A stretch of 64,000 nucleotides of DNA from Diadema setosum (taxonomy: Eukaryota; Echinodermata; Echinoidea; Diadematoida; Diadematidae): the NCBI GenBank assembly GCA_033980235.1, contig CM067075.1, positions 36,032,385 through 36,096,384 of the forward strand, read 5' to 3'. The notes below the pieces were generated by a model, which did no database searches, was not told where the DNA came from, and saw nothing but the letters and a program-made list of their open reading frames with translations. The translations under genes and the position numbers were made by a program. The stretch's first letter is position 1, and each line of letters opens with the position of its first letter. Positions 11,313 through 23,816 of the stretch are shown piece by piece.

Positions 11313-14300
11313 GCTCACAAGAGACAGTCAGAAGAGCAAGATGTTTCTTTGAGTCTACTCCATGTTTAGTGAATCACTGCTTTTGTTTGAGAAGTCATTA
11401 TGGTTTACAGTTTGCCTTAAAACTGTGCAGATTAAGTTGCATTTACCTGCTAGCCTTGCAATGGAATAAATTACTTTTTATTTGTGTACAACTCTCCCTT
11501 AGAATACTTTAAAATCTTGCTTGAGCTTTGTTACAGATAATATTCTTCAAGGTCTTAATCATTGCGTTATAACTTACTGCAGCATAGCAACACAATGCAT
11601 TAATTATTGGTACGCAATCTCAAATCCTGGATTTGGTGTACAAAATGATATCAACTTTGACTGCTCAGAACGAATCATACAGAAAACACAACTAAATAAC
11701 AGATATTGCAAGATGTAGAATACAACATCTCAACACATAGAAATCCGTGTGTTGATGTCTGACCTTCTTTTCCTAAACCTCCCCTGAAAACTACTCCATT
11801 ATAGCAATGAGTACAAAAAGATTAATCTGGGTTACCTCCCTCAAAGTTTCTTCAATACATTGTGCTTGACCTAAAATGACTAAACCAAGTGTGATTGCCA
11901 GGGAATGATTGAATACTGTCGATAGAGGGAGCTATACATATTCCATCAGGCCTAGGCTCAGAGTTTAGCTTTCATGCCTGTCAGTAGAAAAAGGCAACAC
12001 CAAAACACTAACTTTATCATACCATAGACACTACATAAAATTTATAGTAAGGGAAATTCACAAAGATTATGCACTGGCAGCTCAACAAAAATGACCAGGA
12101 TATGTTTGACAAGGGGAACTTGTATCAAATGCTCTTGGTTTAGAGGCTGGACCTTTGAATTCAGAGGGACTATTTTCATTTCAGCATTTAGTCACAAAAC
12201 ACATGCAAGTTGTGAGTGTTAAAAACTGCATTCATCCTTCAGCGTCCTCTAAGCTAAGTTTGAAAGGAAAAATACCCCAGTTGAAATAAATGAGAAGAGA
12301 AATATCAAATATGAATGAAGAGAAAGGGGAGAGAGAAAGAGTATGGATGGGGGTGGGATGTAAAAACTATTTTATGTTCTACCCACAAACCATACTCAAA
12401 ACTTTGAGACAAGCTTGTTAATCCTTTCCAACCCTCACACAAATGTCAGGAATTCTCAAGGTAGTAGATTTAAGTATATTCATATCCTGGAAATACCACT
12501 ACATGAAATATGGTTTGAATAGATAAGATCTTATGACCACCGCATGAAATATGGTTTGAATAGATAAGATATTCTGATACTCAGCCGAGGAATGGAGATA
12601 TAGAACCTGTTCAGACTGACAAGAAAAAAACCTGTTGTCAAATGTGTTTAGAAATGCACAGCATGTTGATATAAGCATTTTTTTTGTACGTAAACTAGAA
12701 TAATATTTCATGATTAAATTTAGCGCATTTGCAGATTATTCCAAACCAAATGTTACCATCAACTTTGGTCTTCTCATAAAGCTAATTTTTAAAGTTCTTT
12801 CATCATAGGTCACAAGCTTGAACTCACTCATCAATTCTAATTATTCTCTCATTTTTGTCTGTGTGAGTCATCATTATTCTGACAGCATTTCTTTACTTTA
12901 ATCTTCTGACCTTTTTCTTTTCAATTTTGGGTTACTGGACAGACAACATGGCAATACCTTACATCATTATTTGAATCAAGTTACTTCTTTGTTTTTGTTT
13001 ACCCAATATCAATAACCCATGTCTTGAAAGTGCACTAAAACTCTTCTGGTCTCTCCATTTCTGGCTTACAATATCGTACACTCCTATAAAAATCATTGAT
13101 TTCTCTGTAAAATTGTATTCTTTCATTGAGTCTAGCATATCTGGGCTAGCACAATCTCTGACACCACAAAACTGCCCATAGGATATCTGAAGTGTGTATA
13201 TCATGTGCACAAAAAGTTCCCTTTAAAGGTAATGCACCTCTTCAAGAATGATTCAGAAACATGTTTACACACAATATATGTTTTTCAGTGTGAAACCCCT
13301 ACAGGTGACTTCAAGCAAATGTTATCTCCTGTCATTCATTATTGTATGTGACAGCTACTATAAACAACGATACCAAGAAAAAAAAAAAATCCAGGGACCT
13401 CAGAATTACAATGTGTGGGTCCAAGCAAAGGATAACTGAAATTGTCTGCATAAACGAGAGAATTAAATATCACATTAAATTACTTAGATGACTGAATTGA
13501 CTTCCTGCATGAGAACAGTGTGTATGGTATGGTGGCTTTGATGTACACACAGCAAAGTAAGAACAGAAATGGTTCTTGCAGAGAACATGAATTAATTAAA
13601 GACATGGGTGCTGCAAATAATGAATGAGTTCTGATTGAAATTAATCATTGCAACAGCAGTAGTCAATTTGTAATGCTGAAAGGATATCATCTGATATTTA
13701 AGGACTGGTTGATATCTAAACAGTCTCTGTTTTTGTCTTTCACACCTGACTGTAGACATGACATCCTCAAGACATTTTTCTGGAGGTATTTTCTTCTTCA
13801 TATACCTTTATTTCTTGCTGTTTGAAGGCAATGGTTGGATGAATATGTTTCTTAAGATTTCACTCAGTTTCTAATGATACAAACATGCACTGTTTCATAA
13901 ATCAATTTTGCTTATTTTCCATTTTTTCACTAGAAAAAAAAATACAAGAAAGCAACAATTTTAGTCACTGTGTTGGCAAATCATCCAGATTGGCAAATTC
14001 ATAAACAGGTCATCCGTGGAACAACGTCTAACCTTGTGTATGACTTGACACTTTACCTATAGCCTATAGGTCCTGTTGGAGCCTGTACAATGTTTATGGG
14101 CCTTGAATTGTCTCATATGGAATGGCTTATGTCATAGAACACATGAAGACCTATCTCCTTTAACTCACAATTGTCTTGGTAGCGTGCAAAGAAACACATG
14201 GTGTGTCTTGTATTGGATAGATGCCAAAGGCCATCAATAGAGGGCGACAGAGTGGTGCCATGCTTTCAGATTTTTCTTACTGTGATCTCTCTTCCAGGAA

Positions 14301-17300
14301 AACATTACCAATTCTCTCCTTCAGATCTCTACAAGTTGTCAAATCTTTCGATACTTATTAGAGAAATTTTACCTTCCTTCTTCTATTGATATGGGCAAGA
14401 ATCTCTGCTGTCAATACACTTATACTACAAGCTTTCAGCTAGCCCTACAAGTAACTGACTCATCTTTAAAGTCAGCAGTGCTGAGTTATTGCAAGTCCAC
14501 TATAACTTGATATTGGAGAAATAATCTGTTGTTTTTAGCCATTTCAAAAATGGAAGCTCTAGTGAAGATAAGTGAGCATCAAACCTTGTAATGTAATCTT
14601 GTCATCACCTCATCTAATTTACCCATTCTGATAACATGCATCTAGAATCTTTTTGACACCAAACAATTGTGGAAGGGATTCAAACTTCAGCTGCTATCTG
14701 TAACCCTCCATTAAATGAGATAATTTCTCATGAAAATACTTGTCATGCTTTCTTTATCTCTTCATTATTTCTCCAAGGAGGGTCTACTTGCGTGCAAAGG
14801 ATAACAAGTGGTGCAGGATCTCAGGCTGGGTGACTGCCAAAAAATGTCAATCCAGGAACCCAAAACGACAGAAGAAAGATACAGAAAAGAACCATTAATC
14901 TCACAAAGTAACTTTCAGCTATCTCAAGGCAACTAAAAAAAAGGCAAATTATATGATGTTTACATAAATGAGGAAACTGTCAGATGAAATCAACCCAACA
15001 TGACATTGATGCTTTTAAAAAGACAAGCTCTACCAGCCATTAATGGTGTTTGACTGTGGGCATCACCGATGCTCAATGAATTTACTTTCAAGTCAGTATT
15101 GAAAAAGGCAAACTACACAGCATTATATCAAGAGTAATGCCATGTATACGCTCATGCCTGAGGTACAGAAGAATGAAAATCAGATATAATTATGCATACT
15201 GTCCTACTATCCATGATAGTATATGGCAGAGCATCAAAGCCTATAAAAAAATTGGGAATTCCCATGAACAGTGATGCTGTTAATTTTATAACAAAAATGA
15301 TATCTTTGATATTATCATTACTGTCTGGTGGGAAAGACAATAAACTATCTGTGCTGTGTGGTTTAGAGAAATCTTGCCTACAAACCACATCAACAAATAC
15401 ATGGACACCAATAAAAGAAAAATACAATACATTATAGATATTCCCTAATTGCCATAACAGTGAGTTCAGCACAAAGGGAGTTCAATATTCTCACATTTGT
15501 TTAAAGTTTGCATATACCCTGTTGATCCAGTTGATGAGAAAACTTTCATGAGTGAGAAAGTTATAACAGTGAGAGAGTTATAAAGTGCACTAAGTTTTTC
15601 GCAGAACATGTTTTTCATGGGCAAAACTAAAGGGCTTTATACTACACAATCTAAACAGTTTTAAACAAATAGCATCACAGTACAATAAAAGCTAGATGCC
15701 TTCCTACAATTATTGTACACAGGCCTCCCATTTTCCCACACATTCAAGTACTATCATTACCATGATGTCAATAATGTATTGCATTTTACATTGATGATGA
15801 CATCAAATGCACCATAATGCAAGGTTGCTATCTGTGATCTGCCGTCCTCTGTAGTCAGGCTATTGCCAATTGCATGGTTGACTGCCTGATGAAACTTTGG
15901 ACCAATAGCATGTAAGCACTGTCACCTTCTGGTTATACTCCTGATACACATAAATCTTAGCATTTTGAAATTATATGCCTAAAGAACTAAGACAAACACA
16001 TGACAAACTATACTCACTATAAAATTATCTTCACAGAATGTGCAATAGGATGAAAAAAAAAAATCTGATGAAATCATTTTGTTTGCTTGATGGATTGAAA
16101 ATATACCGCTACAGTCATTATTGACTTCACACAAATGATGATTACTTTTATTGATAGTTTTAGTAATAACATTAATGATGATATAACATAGGCCTAATGA
16201 TAATCATAATACCAATAGTAATAATTTATTTCCTCTGAAACACATACAATCAGAGAACCACAGAATTGTTCCTTTTTGTTGAATAATCTGTATGCAGAAG
16301 CAACCCCCCCCCCCAATATGGAAATGATCTATCTCTTAGATTTGTCTCATACATCTTTGACAAGGGAACTTAACACCCATGCAAACTGTGTTAGAATGTT
16401 TTACCCACTCTGTATTTACATAATAGAAAAGATAGAAAAGTAAGATTGGAAGACCAATCTAGATGATCAAAGAATAAAAGGTGTACTTTTGTTTATTTTT
16501 CATTTATCATGTAGACTGTCTTAAAATTCATCTATTAACAAAATCAAGTTTAGCATTTGGCAATCATGTCATTGTAAGGGGCATGAATACTGCATTACCA
16601 TCTACAGTTTTCCATGGCTTCATTGCCTTCTTACCTTGATTTTCTTTTTTTCACACAAGTATTATACTCTGCAGTGCTATGATAATTTATGTCATGATTT
16701 TTAAGGTCGCATAAAGGATGACTTGGTGAGTTTACAAATTTTGTAAATTTCTTACTGAGAGACAGATTGTTCCTGCTCATATCCATTATTATATATAAAT
16801 TTCCTGTTGTGGGAATAAACAGATTGACGAGCCACTAAAGGAAGAAAAAGAAGAGTGCAGCTACTTGAATATATTTTTGCTGTGGATTGTCCATTTTTTA
16901 AGAATAAGTGACAAATAAATGTTGGAATGGGATAAAATCATTGCAGTTTAATGGCTCTTGCTTTCCCCTGGTTAACATCAACACATCTGGGCTACTGATC
17001 CATCATGAAGTCAGGGAGATTTATTGGCCGTAAAGGTAGCCAGGGTAAACTGGTGAGGAAGAGGGGGACTGTAGGCAGGAAGCCTGTCTGCCTACCTGTT
17101 CCTTGCTACTAACAGGCTACACATGTTCCTCCAGGCAAGCTTCAAGCATCTACTTTTTTTTCTGTCTTCAAGTTGACCCACAAATATCATAAAACCACTG
17201 CGTCTGTTGCTTACATGCACATAAAATGGCATTATCTTGTAATGACTTATACTGTATATGCCATATTAATGCAGCTTTAATTTTCGTGAATTTCACAAGT

Positions 17301-17510
17301 CGGTTGCTATTCAAAAATTTACCAACATTTGAAAATATCAATTCTGATCCTGACATGAATGAGATGTAGACTTGTTTCTCCATTCATTACTGTAGACCCC
17401 TCCTCCATGATCATGAATTTAACCACTTGCAAAATGGTCGGGAATTCTGGATTAGCAAAAAATTAGACTAGCTATAGATGGTGTATGCAGTATACCAGAC
17501 CCCATTGTCC
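11313..17510. other. Long non-coding stretch
   Basis: About 6 kb with no recognisable gene or transposon end. Contents: a short tandem duplication (12502-12570), a C-run near 16303-16314, and scattered A-runs. Short ORFs such as 15152-15472 (minus) show no motif. A GC-richer patch near 16980-17100 contains a short ATG-started frame with basic residues but no further support. Confidence 0.5.
12502..12570 (+). repeat. Tandem duplication, two 28-bp copies at 41-bp offset
   Basis: CATGAAATATGGTTTGAA and the following ATAGATAAGAT occur at 12502-12529 and again at 12543-12570, identical by eye. Confidence 0.85.
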
Positions 17511-17516
17511 CAAGTT

Positions 17517-17665
17517 TTGCAAATCGCCACCAGCATTCAATGCACTGTGTAGACAAAAAAAGATACTTTCATGTGCATTTTAATTGTGTGAATCTTGGCC
17601 CCTCATGAAAGTAGAAAAAGTTTCATGCACATAAAAATGTCTGGCTTTACAGTACTTAAATGTCT
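17517..17665 (-). mobile_element. Decayed copy of the 26.0-kb/59.0-kb MITE family
   Basis: The stretch containing GCATTCAATGCACTGTGTAG and TGTGCATTTTAATTGTGTG matches the interior of the element at 26042-26242 (GCATTCAATGCA then TGTGCATTTTAATTTCGCG), with CpGs mutated. A CTTTACAGTA-like right border follows at about 17647. CpG-to-TpG decay and the missing left end mark it as an old copy. Confidence 0.5.
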
Positions 17666-17743
17666 ATTAAAAAGTAAACAGTATACATTATGTATGGGTG
17701 ATGTAGCAATGATACAGCATTTCTCTCTGTCTCTTACTCTTTT

Positions 17744-17744
<1 letters not shown>

Positions 17745-17782
<38 letters not shown>

Positions 17783-17820
17783 AACACGTGCACATGCACG
17801 CATTCACACGCACACACACA
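17745..17820 (+). repeat. (CA)n microsatellite
   Basis: Nearly pure CA to 17780, then a degenerate CA/CG-bearing tail. Confidence 0.95.
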
Positions 17821-17824
17821 AATG

Positions 17825-19190
17825 TCTTTCACCAAAATATGTAATAAAAGAAATTTTGCAGTAACTTTTGTCTTGAAATTCAAGCAACTGCATCTTGCAG
17901 AAACATTCTTCCTACATAACTAGCAAATCACTCTCATAATAAACTATTGGTAATTTCCAGCTAGATCATGGGAAAGACTCATGATTGCAGTAAATAGGGG
18001 AAAATGTGGGATCTGTCATCACTGCTTCCAGAAAAGAGCCAGAGTGCAGGAGAAAAAGAAGTCAGAGTAAAGATCAAGGTCAAATACATCTACATGAGAA
18101 GAGAGAATATTAGAGGTGGGACTATGGAAAGAGAATGATGAAGGAGAGAAGTCTATTTTAGGAGCTTTGGGGAAGCCTCTGGCCATGGCAAGCATTTTTT
18201 CTTCCAATCCTTTCCTCTCTCCCTTCCTAGGACAGAGACAAGTTTGTGCAGTGTGGAGAGATGAGGTTATTCCCCCGCCTGCACTGATGGAATATTTGCT
18301 AACTAACTCTTGAGTGCAATCTCATTCTAACTTCTAGTTGACTTGAAGAAAATAAAGTAGAATGAAACAAACCAAAAGGTATAAGTCACAACAAGACTGG
18401 ACATGTTACAAGAAAGTTTTCATGATAATTATGTCAGAATTCCATGTACTGGGAATGAAGAAACAATCATCTGACAAGAATGTGGACATCTGAACATGAA
18501 GTTAGGCTGACTTTAATAGACATCAGTGACCACTAATATCATAAAAATTAATGTCAAAGACTTTAAATTACATCATATGAAGCAAGGAATTTTTTTTGGC
18601 ACTTAACAGGGCAAACCAAAAAGGTTTATTTACTCTTCAGTTTGATATTTACAGAAATAATGATGTATAATGGTGTATACCAATATCTCATCATACATGC
18701 ATTTATCATCAATTCTAGGAATCTTCAAAAGAACACTGCCTCGAATTATGGACTTACAGAATGTTGCCTCTTTAGTAAAATTGGTCATTGACAAAATTGT
18801 GAAATATTCAATTTCAAATCTTGAGTCCACAAAATACTTGAAGCTAAATAAGACACTTGAAACTGCCTTCCCAGGAAATCTATAAGTAATGTCAATTACA
18901 AAAATGCAGGGATGAAGCATAACAACCTGACGCATTCAGGGAAGAGCTGCTAAAAGTTGTTATATATATGATACAAGTGTATGTCACATGATACAAACAT
19001 ACATCACATGATACAATCATACATCATAATTATGATGATATGGAAAGAGGCATTTAAATGTAGTAGATTGCTGCCATGATATTGATGCAAATACAATATA
19101 CATCAAAAGAATACTTTCTCAGCCATTCCAATTAAACCAGACCTGTGACATACATCACAATTCGTTTGTTGAGGCCATATGCAGATTTTC
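17825..19190. other. Non-coding stretch with a small tandem repeat
   Basis: No gene is recognised. About three units of a roughly 21-bp repeat, based on CATGATACAANNATACATCA, lie at about 18968-19027. Confidence 0.5.
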
Positions 19191-19192
19191 TT

Positions 19193-19194
<2 letters not shown>

Positions 19195-19223
<29 letters not shown>
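19195..19223 (+). repeat. Poly(T) run of 29
   Basis: Uninterrupted T homopolymer. Read on the minus strand it could be a retroposon poly(A) tail, but no body was identified. Confidence 0.9.
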
Positions 19224-19498
19224 GATTTGGGGGGATTAGATTACTCTTTTATGCCATGTATGCCCTAAACTTTCAAAATATACATGGGATTCTCAATTTG
19301 AAACGTAACATTTGTCAATATACTCAGGATGATTATATATCAAATTTCTTATAGTGCATGGTATTTGTGTCGTAATTGAAATATATAGAAACTCTGAATT
19401 TTTTTATAAAGTAGCAGCTGCTCCTCCTAGCCTCCTGTTGTGTACGGTCCTGGATTTCACCATAAATACTATACACATTGTAAAAGGGACATGTATCA

Positions 19499-19954
19499 GG
19501 GCATTCAGACACAAAAAATTTATACTAGAACGGTATAGCTATACCAAAACGGTATAGCTATACCAAAACGATATAGCTATACGATGAATTTATACGTCTG
19601 AACACTGACTAATGAAATGACGTATAACAGAACGACGTATAGCGAAACGACGGTCAGAGCATCATTTTGAACTAGAACTCGATAACAAATCAGCATTCTG
19701 TGTGCGTCTGAACGTATGGTGACCATAGAATGGTGTAACTGGGCGGGGCTTAATGTTAGTGTGCACGAAAGGTAACCCCACAGCTCTCACTCATGACTAT
19801 AACAGCATGCGCAGAGGGAAACTGCACATCTATACGACGTTTTCCAGAATGGTCGAAATTAGTGTCTGAACAATCTGTCGGCTATACGATGATTCTTTAT
19901 ACGCCTTTTCGTTATCAAGTTTTGGTATAAAATGGCATGCGTCTGAATAGGGGG
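19499..19954. mobile_element. ~455-bp TIR element with GGTATAGCTATACC palindromes
   Basis: The left end GGGCATTCAGACAC (19499) is mirrored by GCGTCTGAATAGGGGGC near 19940-19955. Inside the left end, the palindrome CGGTATAGCTATACC occurs twice and a variant CGATATAGCTATACG once in direct tandem (19530-19584). Related ACGTATAR/CGTATAGC words and a GTTTTGGTATAAAA segment recur near the right end. CpG and AACG words set it apart from the flanks. No coding capacity is evident. A target duplication could not be settled. Confidence 0.6.
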
Positions 19955-19959
19955 CATTT

Positions 19960-21690
19960 CACACCTAGCAGTCGCGCACTACATAATTCTTCCTAATTAA
20001 AGGGGTTATAACATGTGGGGGGTCTCAAATCCGTCATTCATTAGGGTCTCAACTTCCCAATTTGAGTCTGTCTGTACACGCATGCTATCTTTCACCATGT
20101 CCATTAATGATCCAGAATTAAAGTTTACTTCATGACACTGCGGCAGAACGTCCCTAAATAGCCTATACCCCACAGAGGAATCCTAATTCAATATTTTCCC
20201 AACCCCAATGGCGTGCCACATTGAGGTTGATGAGAAATTCAAAGTCATTGACAAGTGGTGACCAGTCGTACTAAATCCTCATGAGAAGGGACCAACACAT
20301 CTCCTTCTTGACCGTCCATCACCACTAGGTGGTTTCAACCAGTAGCTATATATAGAGAACACAAGAATGAGCTTTATGTATTGGAGTTTTGATAGAAACC
20401 TTTAGACCACAAGCTTTACCTGTGATTAATGATTTGATGAGGGGAATCCAGCATCTTAGGAACTTAATCTTTCAGAGCGGCCAATTCTAAACCTAACATA
20501 CAACTTGAGCACCTTGAACACCTAGGCATTTCTGGCAATGCTATAACCTCTACCTGCCAAATGAAATGTGGTATATTTCACACTTTGCAGGGCTTATTAA
20601 ATTGACTATGTGTGAAGTTGACCTGCAGAGTAATGTTGTTATGGTGATATGGACCACTAAAAGAAACACCTCATTTTCAAATATCTACATCCCATGTACA
20701 GACAGACACAGACTCACACACTCAAACATCCAAACTCACATACAGATACACCAGCAAGGCAGCTGCATGTATAGTTCAAGGGCTTTGAAAGGTCTTATCC
20801 TTTCAGAAAAAGGGTCAGTGTGCTATATGAGGCTCCAATGAAATAACCAGTACAGTTTTACAAGTAAAACATAAAAATTCAGTCGTTCTAATCGAGGATA
20901 TATTTATTTTTGCATTCCACACAGAATTGGAATATTGTATTGATTTTGTAACAAGTTTATATGCTCCCTGCATTGTAAAAGGGAACTATCCAAGGAATTG
21001 GACACTAACCCACAAGAGGGCAGCATCAGTTGGTGAAATTCTTTCAACTGCAAAAATAGAAATTGAATCCACTCTTCACTTACACCATAAGATATATTTG
21101 AGTTCAAATCAATTTAATATTCTAACAGTACACTTCTTACAGAGAAAATGAAAGAAGCAAGGCAACGTTTTCAAATCTTTGTTCCTTGTTATGTTTTCTC
21201 CCCTCAAAGTAATTCTGATTCTTTGGAGAATACAGCAGCTGCTGAAGGTGTTTGCTTATCTTGCTATGACCTGCATTTAAACTTGGCAAACCAAAACAAA
21301 TGGGAGGTAAGACGAGCAATACACATGAAATGAAGAGGTGCAGGACAGGTAAAGTGGTTCCTTAAGCTTGGAGAGTTTGATGATCACAGAGAAGGGGATA
21401 GTACGTCTTCCCTATCCTCTTCAATTTCATCGCATGCGAACAGAACACCAATTGTTGTGACCTGTTGTTTATGATTCATGAGACGACAATTAGTTTGCAG
21501 TCTTCAAACTACGTGGATAGAACAGGCTCATGAGCACTCCCTCATTGTTGTTAACACACGCACACACAAGTCGCTGGAATAAAGTTGAACCAATTTGACA
21601 TGGGCGTATATATGATAGTTTGACGTGTCTGTAAAATGTGTGACGTATAAAGGATCTGGCACAGACGGTGAGTGACATGTCCTGTCCTGT
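19960..21690. other. Non-coding stretch
   Basis: No gene is recognised. Slightly GC-richer at 20000-20340, with no supported ORF. A short CA-type patch lies at 20700-20750. Confidence 0.5.
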
Positions 21691-21699
21691 ACAGTCTAA

Positions 21700-22069
21700 T
21701 ACCCCTTTCATAAACTCATCCTCCTATTATCCGCATAAGAATAATGCGGACAATTCAATAAAAAATGCGTTCACAAACTCTGAAAATAATCCGCATTATT
21801 TTTACGAGCACCCGTCCTGAAAAAGGCGGCTAATCGTCATGGTGACTGCACACCCCCCTTCTGCGGGAAAGACAGGTGACGTTTGACCGCACCCCGGCAA
21901 TTATCCTCATTATTTGGGTTTGCGTTCATAAACTCAAAATCTGGTCCCGATGCTGCTATTATGCGGATAATAGAAGGGTCGAAATAATGCGCATTATTCT
22001 TTCCCCGCTCCGATTTTACGACCAAATGTTGCGGATATTATCCGCATTATTGAGTTTATGAAAGGGGTA
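21700..22069. mobile_element. 370-bp TIR MITE with TACCCCTTTCATAAACTCA ends, TAA duplication
   Basis: Left TACCCCTTTCATAAACTCA and right TGAGTTTATGAAAGGGGTA are perfect inverted copies (19 bp). They are flanked by TAA on both sides (21697-21699 and 22070-22072). The subterminal words ATTATCCGCAT and GCGGATAATA repeat several times in both orientations. A 3-bp TAA duplication is the known signature of PIF/Harbinger elements. The interior is CpG-rich and non-coding. Confidence 0.85.
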
Positions 22070-22935
22070 TAAGTTGTGTCTTCTAACTGAAGCTCATTTC
22101 AGGACACAAAAATCCACACCATCCTACCCTTTTATCTGTGAATTCCTAAAAATCACGTTCATGTAAATCACTTACATTTGAAGATAAGATACACTTTTAA
22201 TATGCTCTTTAGCACATAGATCAGGTTGAAAGAAATACTGCTACAGGGTATAAAAGTAAAAGTAGAGAAGTAACATTGGAGCTCTAGGGAAAATTAACCA
22301 TTTAAACCATATTTTTTTTTAAAATTTATGTTTGAGGTAATACACTTCTTGTGCAAGCATTCAAACTTGAGAAAATTCTATTTCCACATCATTTTTTTTT
22401 TTTTTTGTGAGTATGATTTGTGGAAAATTGTAGTGTAACAAACATTCTGGATAACATGTCATCCACATCAAATATGTGGCTTAAAAAGGTATTTTTTTCT
22501 CTGCAAAAGGCAAGTCTTCTTGCCTTCATGAGGAAATATCTTACTTCAACAATAGGCAAAATTTTATAGGCTGCAATGACCCTTTTTGAGGCTCATAACA
22601 CCTCATAAGTTTCTCGAACTACTGTTTTACATGTGCAAACAGACTTGCACCTCTATAAGTATTTCTTTGCTGGGAGGGGGTTATGACAGATTGGATAGTA
22701 GTGGGGTAGAAAATAAACAATCAAATTAGGCCTAGAGATAGGAAGCAACATGATTTCCCTCCACCCCTCTTCCCCCATGCACACTGAAATAGAGTCATTC
22801 ATTCATGATAAAGAGAAAGTGAGGGGAGGGAGAGGGGAAGGAGGGTTGCTACACCCTCACCAGTCTCTCTCAATCCCTCAGAAAAGAGAATATGATTACC
22901 AGGGCGTGAAGTATATTTGTAAGGAGAATTTGACT
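22070..22935. other. Non-coding stretch flanking the 22.9-kb exon candidate
   Basis: AT-rich with T-runs. Nothing is recognised. If the 22.9-23.3 kb exon is real, this is its downstream intron on the minus strand. Confidence 0.45.
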
Positions 22936-22938
22936 GAC

Positions 22939-23272
22939 CATGTGGGCTGGTGAGTATCCTGACACGCCTGTTGACCTCCTTTGTTTCCTTGGCAACCGAT
23001 CCGCCTGAGCTACCGTCACTGACCAACGAAGACACACTGTCAATGCTAGAGAGTAATGGATTCTTGGCTTTCCTCCCCTTGGCCTTCCTCGTCTCCACCT
23101 CAACCTCCTCCACTTCCTCCTCTTCCTCTTCAGCTATCAAACCGTTTTCTTGAGACGTGGCATGGCGACGTCGAATGTACAGGGTGCCCTCTACCAGCGC
23201 CATGTGAACTCGCCTTCGCTCTAACGTTAGGTGAGGTGCAGATTGGGTGCGTCGTACTTGCCTGGATGCCAT
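22939..23272 (-). CDS. Candidate first coding exon, unrecognised Arg-rich/acidic protein
   Basis: The longest protein-like frame in this part of the window. An ATG at 23272 opens MASRQVRRTQSAPHL. A run of six Glu followed by VEEVEVE leads into a Lys/Arg patch (KAKGRKAK), then a Ser/Gly-rich segment and VNRRVRILTSPHG. An in-frame TGA lies upstream, after a good acceptor (AACATTTCAG, AG at 23330-23329), so this fits a first coding exon whose 5'UTR is split by an intron. A donor, ATG|GTCAGT, falls at 22938-22937. If unspliced, the frame runs on to a stop at 22799 (157 aa). RTQSAP fits the R-x-x-S-x-P pattern bound by 14-3-3 proteins when phosphorylated. The sequence looks intrinsically disordered. 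I recognise no family. Local GC is raised, as expected for an exon. No second exon was found. Confidence 0.5.
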
Positions 23273-23586
23273 CGTTGCTGGAAGAATTATCTCCACACAC
23301 GGCCAGACACAGAATCACAGTTTTTCTTCTGAAATGTTGTTAAAAAAAAGAGAGAAATCATTACATAAGACAGAAAAAAGAGACAAAGGTATATGTAAGA
23401 CTTAGAGATACACCCCCTTTCACATTCCATTTGAAGTCTCACTGTGATGAACTTTAAAAAAAAAATGGAATATAGGAATTCGACAAATGAATAGAAATGT
23501 CACTCTCATTTGTATTCAACACAGATATCGATAACACACAGGTCCAAGGTTGAGAGATAAAGAAATGGGACTATGGGCAAAGCTTA

Positions 23587-23687
23587 ACCTGGAGGTTTCG
23601 TAACCTCGAGGTTAAGATTCGTTGTGTGGACACACATCGTAGTTAGGGGGCAAGAGCTAAACCTCGAGGTTTCCTAACCTCGAGGTT
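23587..23687. repeat. Two direct units of paired AACCTCGAGGTT palindromes
   Basis: The 12-bp palindrome AACCTCGAGGTT occurs at 23602-23613, 23659-23671 (as AAACCTCGAGGTTT) and 23676-23687, with an imperfect form at about 23587-23597. They form two direct copies of a roughly 37-bp module about 73 bp apart. This could be a small palindromic transposon or two paired binding sites. No flanking duplication is evident. Confidence 0.7.
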
Positions 23688-23816
23688 AGGGCCTGCCGTC
23701 TGAATGTAACTTATATGTTTCAGCTCAGCATGACCGGAAATGTTGCACCAAAATTAAATTTGCCATATTCTTACATGACCTTCCCCCCCCCCCCCATTAC
23801 ATGGTACTTGACTTAA

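Noticed and set aside
16980..17110. Short basic ATG frame in a GC-richer patch
   Set aside because: Only about 35 codons, no supporting splice pattern or domain.
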